Source of the DNA: Rhexocercosporidium sp. MPI-PUGE-AT-0058
Taxonomy: Eukaryota; Ascomycota; Leotiomycetes; Helotiales
Direction of reading: 5' to 3'
NCBI GenBank assembly: GCA_020746875.1
Contig: JAGTJL010000037.1
Coordinates: forward strand, 124,001 to 188,000
DNA length: 64,000 bases
Of this stretch, positions 24,397 to 36,100 are shown one piece after another. The position numbers and the translations under genes are program-made. Under the pieces are notes generated by a model. It ran no database searches. It was not told the origin of the DNA and saw nothing but the letters and a program-made list of their open reading frames with translations. Each line of letters begins with the position of its first letter. The first letter of the stretch is position 1.

Positions 24397-26403
24397 CTAC
24401 ATATCCGCACTCTCAATAAAGGACCCATGAGGACCAAGAGCATAAACCTGCGGCATATCTGCTCTCGCAACCTCTTTCAAGGTCTTCCCATCCAGTGCCA
24501 CGAGAATGCTCTTGGTCCCCTTTCTATCAATAACGATCGTCAACACCAAACCATCGTCCTCTTCTGTGGAACCGGGCCTGGCAACAAAAACGGGCTCACA
24601 AGGACAACTCTCTCCATCTCCCGGCTGCCATCGGATAAAGTTTCCCGTAAGCCAGTCTGATTTCGCAATGCTGCCAAAGAAAGCCGCCTGCACGGTCTTC
24701 AGCCCTGCCCCGTATCGTCCAATTGGTACTTCGGTACCAGGACTGGAACCTCCATTGCCCGCACAAGCGTAGACATACCTGTATCCAACAACCATTGACA
24801 TATCCTTACGGATTCGTGGGAGTTCCATTGCTACTCCTGGGATGGCTTGTGCGACCGTTGCGCGTTCAATGCTACTGTCATCCGCTTTGTTGACTGCTGA
24901 TAATTCATATCTGACCAGGGTTCCATCCATGAATGGTCTTACGGGATCGAGAACGTTGCTGAGATTGTATTCTCTGTACGGGACATAATCACCTTTGTAG
25001 CTGCAGAGATCGACATGTACATTGATGTCTCCTGTCGAATCGTTGATATAGTCATATGCGTTGACGGAGTGGAAGAACATGAAATTGGGCGCTTCATAGG
25101 TTGCAATGCTTTCCAAGATTGTAAGTTATTGTCACGCTACTGGACGAACGCATTACTTACTGCTTTCCATCAGATTTGCGCATAACCAAGAATTTGGTTG
25201 TCACTCCCTCTTCATATTCGATCATTTCCATCACTTGCTTTGTCATATCGCTGGTGTTCATGTGAAGAGGCTTATTAAATTCCTAGTTAGTCCACATTTT
25301 CTCTGTACCGTACAGTACTGGGAAATGAAGGAAAGAACATACATTGCGGATGAACACTACATAATCTTGAGTCATGGCAAGGGAGTGGATATAACATGGG
25401 GGGCACGGGAGAGCGGTTTTCCATAATAACTTGACTGGGCTCGCCTTGATATCGAGAGCGAAAACAAATAATCCACCTTCCTTGGAGATTAAGTAATTGT
25501 AGATTGTACCGAGCTTACGGTCCTTGGGTGGATGTGCGCAGATACCGAAGCCAGATAGCTCGGCATCTATGTCGGCATATGTCAAGAGCCTCTTTGGCTC
25601 CAGTGTAGTTGCGTCGCATACTTGAAGTAAGTTAAAGTCCGTAAAAACCATGACCTACTTGCTGTTGTCAGCTTTGTGGCCGAAGGCCAATGGGATCTTA
25701 TGCGTGCCTCTTCTTCTTCAGGTTTCTCGGAAGCGCTGCCGCGAGAAAGCGGATTTTTATCTTTGGGCAAATGCATGCCTCTGCGTGGTACAACGTTGAC
25801 ATTGGCCGCATCTGGTTCGAGATACCCATTTGGCACCCACAATGATTGCTATGCACAGAGCTTAAGTATCTGAGCGAAAAGACTCTAGGATAATTCCAAG
25901 ACCAACCTGCGCGCCAAGTAGGGCTGAACACGGATCTTGAGCGTCTTGCAAAGGAGTATTTGCGTTGAGGCCAAACATTGTAACGGACAAAAATCCTTCT
26001 TTCTTTGCACGACGAATGACGCCTTCCGCTGTATGGCGGCTGATATAGCGCACCTTGCCATTTTCGAATATGAATTTGTGCAAAATACCCAGGCCGTCAA
26101 AAAAGTGCTGCAAGATGGCCGGCGGCTTCGAGCCGTCCTCTGATAGCGGAACAACGAATTTCCCGGCACCAATTCTGTGCATTATTTAGCAGTAATAACG
26201 AAGATGCCTTTGCATCATCTGAAGACTTACCGCATGAACGATCCCTTCAACCACGCTGGCCATTGCCCTTGCGTTACACAAGTGCATTGGTTGGGCGTTT
26301 CCGGAACGTCTCTAAGATATGGCGGGACATATTTCAAATCCTTTTGGCCCACCCAATAATTGTTATAAGCCTTTGAGGCGTCCTGGACCTGGGCAGCGGC
26401 CAT
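24397..26403 (-). CDS. carotenoid oxygenase / stilbene-cleaving dioxygenase family (probably damaged)
   Basis: Fe(II) oxygenase of the RPE65/carotenoid cleavage family, cutting an alkene bond to give aldehydes or ketones. Exons: 26403-26231, 26174-25907, 25848-25343, 25270-25161 and 25108-24397; introns 26175-26230, 25849-25906, 25271-25342 and 25109-25160 are GT-AG. All four iron-binding His contexts are visible: GICAHPPKDR, CYIHSLAM, NFMFFHSVNAYD and LGPHGSF. NVNVVPRRG, LEPKRLLTYADID and EPVFVARPG are also typical. Total length is near 589 aa. The middle exon does not stay in frame: NVNVVPRRG and TDFNLLQVCD lie in different frames, and a TAG stands just before VMVFTDFNLL. Either the gene is a recent pseudogene, or a 53-nt GC-AG intron (25654-25706 approx.) restores it. 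It is divergent from the intact MFS gene, suggesting co-expression. Confidence 0.85.
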
Positions 26404-27092
26404 CCTCCTCTAGAAGCAATGTGCAGTATCGGGATGGTGAATGCAGTTTGAAGAATGAGATCTATGATGAGCTCTCTCCGATACCCTTCAACTATTAAGT
26501 TGGAGTAAAACATGCCGACTTATAGATCATAAAAGTTAGATTCGGAATTCCGCATGATCCGAGCTGTGCGAAGCCATCTAAGAGTTTCACCAATCAGAGC
26601 TTATTCGGGGTTGAAATCAAGACCGTCGGTGGAGAGCCGGGGATGTGTCGGGAGGCAAGCGATTAGCCGTCTGGAGTTAAGAGTCTGTTCCGCGTGGCAA
26701 TATTTGAGTGGGCCATTGGCATCCACAACCGCGGGTTGACATCCAGTTTCAAAGTTCTCCAACTTATGCCATGTTGGCGTCCACGTTTGCCAATGCGCAT
26801 CCTATCCCCGCCTGTGGCTTGCAGCTTTGCTTCTCAGAACCGCACTGCTCCATGGCTGGGGACATCTCTAGTCCGCTCGCTCCCCGCAGTGCACTTTTTC
26901 CCCCGCGCCAACCTCAGACCTTCCTCCTCACTGCATTAATACTCGTGCGAGTAGATGTTAAACCACTTTCTCTCTCTATCAAACGATTTTTGTTCCTCAT
27001 CGAGAGTTATTGCCACCTCCTTTGCAGATCTTCAACGAAACATTCAACCAGCCAAACTGTTTCTTAGTGATCCTTCTGGATCCACCATAGTA
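26404..27092. promoter_or_regulatory. bidirectional promoter region, carotenoid oxygenase / MFS
   Basis: About 690 bp between two divergent starts. Sequence is of ordinary composition with a C-rich segment (about 26860-26930) and pyrimidine-rich stretches close to the MFS ATG. The small open frames here have no family features. Confidence 0.5.
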
Positions 27093-28677
27093 ATGGCGAC
27101 AACCTCAACAGCTCCGCTTCTCCCTTGGGTAACCAAAAAAATCCCCAAGAAAACTTTTAGTGGCTAATAACTGTCCAGAACTGGCCCATGTGGTGGCGTG
27201 TACTCATCCTCCTCAATATAAGCTTTTACAACATGATGGGCAATATCTTTGCCGCCGGTATCTCGCCATTATTTGGCCTCCTAATCGCGGAGTTCCATTG
27301 TTCAGTTGAAGAGGCATCACGTTTAGCAACATACGCTTTGTTGATGCTTGGGTTAAGTGTGCGCGTCCTGAACTTGACCAATGCAGCTCGATCATGCTAA
27401 CTCGTCTCCAGAACCTCATAGCATTGCCAGCGGCGGAGTATCTGGGGAAAAGATACACCATCTTGATCTCCATGCTCATATTCCTGGGATCCAACATCTG
27501 GGCCGCCAAAGCTCAATCTTACAACTCCTTGTTGGGCAGCCGGTTCGTAGGAGGTATTTCAGGTGGAGTAATTGAAGCACTTGGACCATTCATCGTATCT
27601 GAATGTTTCCACGAACATCAGCTTGCACGCGCCATGGTCGTCTACGTTGGATTCCTGGCAGCTGGCTCTGCAGTAGGACCCATCGTCGCAGGGGGCATCG
27701 CTTCAGGATTGAACAACTGGAGATGGTTCTTTAGTCTCGCTTCAATCGGTACCGGCATCAATCTGCTCACTTGTATATTGATGCTTCCAGAGACGACGCA
27801 TATCACTGATGACTATGCATCTGATGTTTCTGGATCAATGCCGGAGGAAGAAAAAGGTGGCGCGGCTTATATCGAGACCGCGACCGAGCGCAGGAACATC
27901 GATGCAGCATTGTTACGACAGAATCAATCTCTCAAAAGCCTGTGGATTGAGCGATCCTTCTATACAACCGTCTTCTACGTTAAGAAGAGAGAAAATCCAC
28001 TCAAACTTTTCCTCCAACCATTTCTCTTGTTACTCGCGCCACCAGTCCTCTCCACTACTCTCGTGTTTGGTCTAACGATAGGCTGGACGGTCCTCATGTC
28101 AATCATTGTCTCAAATGTGTATTCTGCGCCCCCGCACCTGTGGCAAGCATGGCAAATTGGACTTATTAATTTCGGTCCGCTCGTGGGCTTGCTGATCGGC
28201 CTCCCCCTCGGAGGTATGATCGCGGACATACTTTCCAAAACCGCATTGAGGCGCTCATGTGGCGAGCATGATCCTCGAAGCCGCCTTCCTGCTGTTATAA
28301 TTGGAGGCCTCATTAGTCCTGCAGGGTGTCTCGTCATCGGCTTCACATTCCAGAGGAATCTTCACTGGATTGGTATTGCAGTTGGTTGGGGTATGCTGGC
28401 TTTTGGTCTTACGGCATCGGCGAATGTGCTGTTGACGTATTCGGTTGATTGTTTCAGGATGCGTGCTGGGCATGTGGGAGTGTTGGTTAATGTGGTGAAG
28501 AATTCTTTGGCATTTGGGGTATCTTTTGCTTCCATGGAATGGTATAATGAGGTTGGCCCTGCCGAACAGTTTGGGACGATGGCTGGCTTGTTGTGGGCTG
28601 CGTATCTGTGCATCATTCCTATTTATCTGTATAGCCACTCTTTGGTCAGGTTTTCGGAGAGCAAGATTCTTCTGTAG
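27093..28677 (+). CDS. MFS transporter
   Basis: Plasma-membrane major facilitator transporter, probably exporting a small metabolite or drug. Exons 27093-27128, 27179-27358 and 27412-28677 with introns of 50 and 53 nt; the product is 493 aa and intact. About twelve hydrophobic segments are seen, starting WRVLILLNISFYNMMGNIF. The loop and helix NLIALPAAEYLGKRYTIL matches NLIWVPLMINLGKRYTIL in the broken gene at 4467-6049, so the two are family members. A charged central loop (ERRNIDAALLRQNQSL) separates the two halves and YSVDCFRMRAGHVGVLVN lies near the C-terminus, as in the family of the pseudogene. The second donor is GTGCGC, unusual but required to keep frame. The first exon is short (12 codons), and the N-terminal PGxVYxxD box of the paralogue is absent, so an alternative upstream start is possible. 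It shares its promoter region with the carotenoid oxygenase. Confidence 0.92.
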
Positions 28678-29542
28678 CGTGGACTGGCATATATGGACCA
28701 TCTTGTTTCCTTGATGGAAAATTGTGCTGTACGAACCATGGAGCCTTAGTGGCTGGTGGATTATATGGACACAACCTACAACTTAGGGGGATTATGGAAT
28801 TGTTGGAGTAGGCTAATATGGTTACACTTCGCAATAACCGCACAATTGCCTACATAAATTTAATAAGTGCTTGCCCTATTTTGCAAATGACGCGGTAATA
28901 TGCGATTGCAGCGCACTATAATAGAATAGAACGTATTCAATGTTCACACGATTATTTATTTTAAAAACGAGATACTTTATATTCTCAAATTGTTCTAGAA
29001 GTAATTATATATTCAACATGGAGTGTAAACTTTAAAATACTACTCTACCTCTAAGTAAGCATGCGGAAAGGTAGAAAGATTATCGCTCATTGAAGTAGCG
29101 CAAGTCCGTGCAAATCAGGGGAGTTGTGCATTTTTTCCACGGTGAAGTGCAGCCATGTTAAACCTATCAATTGCGCATCGGCGATCGTTTCCTTAGTAGC
29201 AAAGAGCATGTCGGAGATAATGGATGGTGGTTACGAAAAGGCTCCGAAGAAAAATTTACGAGACCTGCAGTGGCCCCCGCAGCAAGAGATTGAGACAAAT
29301 ATTGCTACGGTTTTTCAATTTGAGGTCATAGCAACAATGAACCTCCGCTATCGACTTGCCCATTGCTCCTATTGCTCATATCGGCTTCATGCATTTTGTT
29401 ACCCTCTTGAGCTTGCTGCGCAATCGTAATTTGATTTAAAAATTCAAGATCTCCTTCAAGCAGGAATTCCCATAAACTTAGGATTAATTTTCCCTTTCGC
29501 TGGTTCCGTTTTAGTCTCCGGACGTAAGCAACTATTACTTTA
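28678..29542. other. 3' flank of MFS and transition to AT-rich block
   Basis: No supported gene. Composition becomes AT-rich after about 28840 and is mixed to 29540. Overlapping short open frames on both strands at 29124-29595 show no family features. Confidence 0.4.
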
Positions 29543-29710
29543 ACCTGAGCTAAAGGTAAGTATACCTGAGCTAAGGATAAGCATATCTGAGCCAAGAGTA
29601 AGCACGCCTGAGCCGAGGGTAAGTAAGCTTAAGCGGAGCCTGAGTATACTTGAGCAGAGCCTGAGCAGAGCCTGAGCGAGGCCTAAGTATCCTGAGCACG
29701 CCTTAAGTCA
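29543..29710. repeat. 21-bp minisatellite
   Basis: About six to seven degenerate tandem units of 21 bp, for example ACCTGAGCTAAAGGTAAGTA at 29543 and ACCTGAGCTAAGGATAAGCA at 29564, decaying into shorter CCTGAGC repeats. It marks the left edge of the second AT-rich block. Confidence 0.8.
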
Positions 29711-30059
29711 GCCTGCGAATTATAATATAGAACTTATTTTAGCCTCTTATATGCCTCGGTTATAATTTCCTTACCGAACTTTACTCAAGAATCCGTTTCT
29801 GCTTTCTTATAAAGTTCCTTGCCGGAGCAGATTTTGGATTCCTTTCTAAAAGAGCATGTACCTAATAACTCAGTTTTATAATTTACCGAATAATATTAAT
29901 TCAATGTTATCGCATCAAATATATAACGTTTATTTGCCGAGTAATTATCTAACTTATTTATTATAAGAACTCGCACTTATATATTACTCCGCCATAAATA
30001 TTTTTTACATAATTGCTAAAGAAAGTATAAGCGGCTATATTACGAATCTTAAAGTAGAG

Positions 30060-30483
30060 TGAAAAGAAGAGATTTGGTGTGAATGATGATTCTATTGTAC
30101 GGGGGATTTCTAAGTCTATATAACTACTCTAGCTAATCACGTGTATATTCTCTTATATGGCTTAATTGAGTATTTGCTTACGAGCTTACGAGTTGGCGTA
30201 ATCTCTTACCGGAAACCAGAGCTTCCGAGGCTTAAAACACCGAAGCTAAGGCTTCCGAAAGCCACTGTTTTAGCCCTGAATAACCTTTTACTAGAAGCTT
30301 AAAGCTTCCGAGGTTCAAAGCACGGAAGCCGGAGCTTTATGCGAAGCCGGAGCTTTATGCAAAGGTAGTTGAGTTATGGAAAGGTATGCTTAATATAATC
30401 TTATATTATTAAGCGAGTTTAGCCGAGGCTTAATACTTAATATAATCTTATATAGAGCTCTTTTTACGTAATTCACGATTATA
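30060..30483 (+). repeat. dispersed repeat R, copy 1
   Basis: Begins TGAAAAGAAGAGATTTGG and shares GTGAATGATGATTCTATT with copies at 37381 and 62934. Like copy 3 it also contains a segment built from AGCTTCCGAG and CGGAAGCCGGAGCTTTATGC motifs near 30230-30370. The TG start and length suggest a retrotransposon LTR, but the end is not certain. Confidence 0.65.
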
Positions 30484-33400
30484 TAAATCAAGATAATATC
30501 CTCTTAATAATAAGTTATACTAAATAAAGGAATTTCGGTGCGTCCGTTTGGTAAGGTCGAGTTACGTAACTCGGGATATAACCCTAGTTATATTAAGAAG
30601 GGATTCCGATAGCTAATATACTTTCTTGAGCATCGTAGGATATATATAATAAAATTGCATCAGGAATATAATTTATATTAAGATTCGTTCCCTGAGGTTT
30701 TAGGATTATCGAAAGAAAATATACTCATCTCGGCAATAATATATCGATCAAAAAGCAATTAAATAGCTCTTATACTTATTAACTGTCGTCAGAATTATTT
30801 AGCGGCGATATTACATCAGAAGAAGTTATATTAAAATCTAATAGCTTTACGAGATTCATGCAGATCCTAGTAAAACAGAACTGCATACGCGTTAGCACTC
30901 AAACCTTATTAGCAAAATATATAAAAGATCAGCTAAATAATAGTCCTATAAAAGTAAAGATTTATATAATAATAATGCCGCAGTTTAAGAGCAATGATAC
31001 CAAAAACTATATATTATTAAGAGATTCATATATAATAATAATGCCGCGTCGAGAAAGATATCATGTTAATAAGTCCTAGTAAGCCAAGATCGCATCAGAA
31101 TAAAGCTCTACGAATAAAGGAATAAGAGAGATTCATACATCGTTAATGCCGTATTAAAAAAAGAGTTATATTAAGGGCTAAATAGCATTAGGTGATTCAT
31201 GCAAATTAAAGTGAAGAATCAGTTGGATAAGATCAAGCAGAAGTAGAGATTCATATTAAAGTCTTATAGCGCTAAGATATTTATGCAAAAAGTAGTAGAG
31301 AATCAGCTGAGGTGATACTACTTCCAGAAAGATATCAAATCAAGGTCTAATAACTTTAAGAGAGTCACGGAAATCTTAATAGAGCAGAATTGATTATATC
31401 GGTTACTAGAACTAAAACTGAATTAATTAAACTGAATCTTTTAATTAGTCCGCAAGAATTAAGCTTAAAACAGATAAAAGCAAAAGATTATGCTAGTAAA
31501 TAACTTATCTTACTTCTAAGTATAGCGTTAATCTAGCCAAATGGGAAGATATTCCAGAAGATAATCTGAGTAATACTCAGCTTATATTATTACTTAATAT
31601 AAAGCGAGTAAGCTGTGTAAAGAATTGCTTTAATAAAAGGAGTCGATTGCTTAGCTTATACGAAGTACTCTCTTTTAATATAATATAAGTTTATATATAA
31701 GGACAAGATCTGCCGGTGAAGCGCGGTAAAATAGCGCTGAAATTCTATTAAATATAATATAAGTCAGGCTACCGGGATAAGATTTATAAAAAATGTTTTC
31801 AGATACGTTAGCTTAATATTTCCCATATTATGCTATAAGCTAATATATATATAATATAAAGTAGAGTTTACTGCCAGCGCTTTTTATATCTTGCTCTATT
31901 ATGTAATTAAAGTATTATTTAAAGAATCTGGTTTTAACAGGCTTAATATTAAGTATTATACGATAACGAGTTAAGTAAAGCGACGAGGGTATTTTTGAAG
32001 AAGTCCTGGTTTAAGTTATTTATAAAAGCTAAGTAAAGATCGGATATATTTAAATAAGAAATAAAAGAAAAGTATTAAAAAGTATTTTATGCCATAAGAT
32101 AAAATTAAGATATTTAATTATATTAGACGCTATTTCCTTTAAGCCGGTTTTTAATCTTAAAGCTTAAGCTAATTATAAAAAGAAGAAGAAAACGCGATAC
32201 TGCTATCTTAAGCAGTTCGAGAGTCCCGTCACGTAATTACGTTATATAACTAGCTCTTTATTATTTATTCACTTATCGACTCGCAGGAAATACTCGGAGT
32301 AACGCTTGGGTTATATGCTCGCAATTAATAGAAAAATAAAACAGAAGACGGGATATATTTCTTAATTATTTTCGTTACGTGATTATCGGCGGAATTAAGC
32401 TTTGTATTATTTTTTAATAAAAAGGTTATTTCGAAGTCCGCACTTGGTCGAGTAGGGTTTATTTTTTAGCTAGCGAATTATAACTGCATTAGACGATCCG
32501 AACTACTAATTATAACTTATTCCTTGAAACCGGCTTTTATTAATTAATTAACCTTTTATAATCGCCTATATAACTCTATTAAATTATATTCGAAATTATA
32601 TATAAATAAATCAAATCGCTAAAATAGCCGCCTTTACCGAGGTTGCGATAAGCTTTATCTTAAACTTGGCCTTCGTCTATTTAAAATTTATTTATACTAA
32701 AACACTTATTATTATACTTTATTTACAATTACTTAAATTTATTATAAAGCTGCGATTTACGCAGATCTATAAGCTTCGCGCTCTTCTGCGATTATAATTA
32801 AATTTATATTAAAACATCTCAAGTACGTTATAACACAATAGCTTATCTAGTAATTAACTTGCGAACGTATTAATATTAAGTTTAACAACGCGGAAATATA
32901 ACTCAAAATCTTACGACGAATCTCAAAGCCCTTTTAAGCAACGATTAGCAGATACTCAGACTTCATAATTTATTAAAGCGACCTTAAATACGTATATATT
33001 AACTTCAGGTCCTTTCGAAGTATTAGCACCGGTACTTTCAAGAATATAGTTTCAAAGTTAATTATAATTATTATTTTTAATAAGTAGCGTATTAATATAT
33101 ATATGTATAATATATTAAAATATCTTTATTTATTATAAACTCCTAAAACTGTATAATAGCTAAAGCCTTTTTTTTAAAAAGCGTTTATACGCATTATTCC
33201 TCGAAGACTCTGTCGATTAGCTCCCTTTGACTCTTGCTCCAAAAAGATACCGCGCTAAGTCTGTTATTACGAAGTAAGTCGAGTTTGTTTTAGGATTAGA
33301 ATCTTACCGAGAAAAATACTACCGGTCAGATATTTTTTTTAATTATTCAAACTGCGAACTTATTTTTAAAAGACTTATAAAATCTGCGTTAAATATAAAA

Positions 33401-35630
33401 TATATACGAGATATATCAGGATTTATTATACCGCCGATATTAACTTCGTTAATCGCGCAATCGGATATTAATAATGCTTTTACTAATTTAAGTCGAAAGA
33501 GCTTTATTAAAAAACTTTCTTATCGACGGACGAACTTAAATATAATTAATATTTATATACGCTATTTTTACGGAATATTCCTAAAAGATATCGTTAATTT
33601 AATTAATTATATAATTAAAGACCGTAACTCTTTAAGCCCGTTATCAGATTAAATAAGGCAATATATGGATTTATATAATCTTAAAATAAGTAATACAGAA
33701 CCTGCTATAGAAAATTATTTTAAAGCTAATATTTTCTTTAATTTTAAATTATTAAATTATCTTAAACGTATCGACAAAATTCTGATAACGAAGTATATTA
33801 TTCCGAATATCGTATTAAAGCTGAAAGTTAGCGCTTTAGTCCTTAATATACTTTACGGATATAATAGCATTAAATCATTTCCCTAATAATAAGCCCAACT
33901 TCTTTGTATAAGAAATAAGATAATGATTAATACTCAGGACTTAATATATCCTTTCTTTATTATTAAGTTTAAAACTGATAATCTTAAAGAGTCTAGGAGT
34001 ATATAAGTAGCAACTAATCAGTATCTTAGAAGCTCTGCATTATATATTAATATTGTTGAACGCCTCAACCGCCGGCTGAAGTAATATAAGAGCGATAAGG
34101 TCCGGCCGATTAATATTGCCGTATTTAGTATCGTTATAATAAAAGCGCGATTTTATATTTCGTGGAAATATAACGAGCTCGATTCTTATATGCGGAATAT
34201 AAAGAATTTCTTATTTCAAGAGCTTAAGTAATACGTAGACTTCCGTAAATACGTTCTGAATATTATTGATTAAGGGAAAAACAAGCGCTTAATATAAATT
34301 CGAGAGTCTTTAAATAACTTACTCGAAGAAGATAAGAGGAAAACCTCGAAGGCGGCGAAGTCCCGCTAGTTTCCTTCGGATAATTCCGTAAATAATAGCA
34401 GCCGCAGGCATAAAAACTCGTCGTCGCGCGAATATAATAGCAGAGCTAAAAGCGTATAAGAATACTTTAGCGGCGGGGCAAGCGCTCTGTCTTCCGCCAG
34501 TTTCCAGGAAAATAATTAAGATAAGTCCATTATTAATTTAAGCGTATTAAGTGAGATTGCCGATTTTATATATAATAATAGTTACGAATATAAAACGGAA
34601 AGAACTTAATTAATTAATTACTTGCGGAATATTAAACGAGTTTCTTAGCAAATAATTAGGATAAGTCTTTTGCGTAAATTGCCGCTGCGGATAATATATA
34701 CGCTCCCCTTTCCGCTAGTTTCTAGAAGTATAATTAAGATAACCTTTTTATATAAATTTTTATTATAATTAATGGATATATTTTGCGTAATAGCTTAATC
34801 TTTTTTTTAATAATTCTGCCGTAATCGTTAGAAGATATATCGCTTTTATTTAAGTCGAATTAAGATATAAATAGCTTTAATATATATAATTATAAAAAGA
34901 CTCGCTAAAGCATACGAGTTATTGCAAGGGAGCGTTAAAGTTACAGCTTTTTGCTTGCTTTTTACGATTAGATAATTTTTTTTATTTTTAGCGCTTGTAA
35001 TTTTTCTTAATTACCGTCGACTTTAGGATACTCGCCTTATGCGACTTAATTGCCTTCGATTATCCATCTTCTGTTAATATATTTATCGGCTTATGCACCT
35101 TCGAAGTCGCTAGAATAATTAAACACGTAAAAGCTGCTGTTTAATATTAGTATATATTATAAGTGAAATTCGAAAATTCTCTTTTATAGTAAGGTTTATT
35201 AATTCTGGCTAAAAACAAAGAACCTTTTCGATATAAGATTCTTAGAAAATTCAGTTTTATTTTAAATAATTTTAATTTAATTCCGTAAAAGTAATAAATA
35301 TTGCTTTAGGTTAATTAAAACTTACATTATATTAGACCGGATCACCTTATAAGGATAGATTATAGCTTAGAAGGTAAGTTATAAAAACGAATATTTTAAA
35401 CTGACTTTAATGCTTTTCAAACTATACTTTAATGTATAAAATCGATTTTATAAACTGCCGTGAATAAGCTCAAAAGCTTTCCTAATCTGACTTTTATATT
35501 ATTATTTATTAATTTAATCGTCTTTAGCGGCTTTAAAACCTTATTACCTTTTTTATATATTCCTTCCGCTCCCGCTATTATAGCTTCGGCTTATTCTTCT
35601 TTGAATTTAAAATTCTTAATACTATTATTA
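30484..35630. other. long AT-rich decayed region, mostly unrecognised
   Basis: RIP-like DNA of about 5 kb. Repeated phrases such as GATTCATGCA and ATAATAATGCCGC occur at 30850-31300. A long plus-strand reading, interrupted only by TAA/TAG, can be followed at about 34030-34620 (segments RFYISWKYNELDSYMRNIKN and LNNLLEEDKRKTSKAAKSR). It looks like a decayed protein gene of unknown family. Other small open frames (33665-33886, 35460-35747) are not convincing. Confidence 0.45.
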
Positions 35631-35631
35631 C

Positions 35632-36100
35632 TTAATTACTCCCGAATATCCCATAAAGAATCCAAATTATTACTAAGTAAGGCAATTTTTGTACTCTTAT
35701 CAGCCTATGCTGCGTGTCGCTTATTCCTTTTAAGTCCTCTTTATTAAGGTAATATTTATCGAAATCGATGATAATGGAGTTATTATCGTTATTTAACATA
35801 ATATTAGCAAATTTAACGTTATTATGAATTAGATTAAATAAATACAAATATCGAATGCTACTTTCGACTCCAGATAAGAATCTTTTACGATCCTTAAGTA
35901 GATACTTCGAATCCGCGTATCTGAAAGCGGCTTTCTTATAACTCCCGGAATTTATCCTTTCTTTTAAGGTATTACGGTATTTAATAAAGCAAATTCTAAC
36001 GACCCGATTATTACGGACTTAATAACCGATATATTTTGCGATATTTAAATACGTATAAATTCTAAAGGTTTTTAAAATTATAATTTCTTTAAAAACTTTA
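35632..36100 (-). pseudogene. protein-kinase-like gene remnant, RIP-mutated
   Basis: The minus strand carries a kinase catalytic core. LLKDRKRFLSGVESSIRYLY is followed by LIHNNVKFANIML (the family pattern is HNDxKxxNIML, so the catalytic Asp is read as Asn) and then IIIDFDKY, the metal-binding DFD motif. The upstream segment RICFIKYRNTLKERINS resembles the region preceding it in fungal kinase-like proteins. The frame is open for about 140 codons, but the catalytic Asp change and the surrounding stops imply it is dead. It lies inside a transposon block, so it may be a multicopy or element-carried kinase gene. Confidence 0.6.

Noticed and set aside
29124..29595. Overlapping open frames on both strands
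   Set aside because: No domain, no codon bias and partly built from the 21-bp minisatellite.
35460..35747. Plus-strand 95-codon hydrophobic open frame
   Set aside because: It lies antisense to the kinase-like remnant and arises from AT-rich composition.
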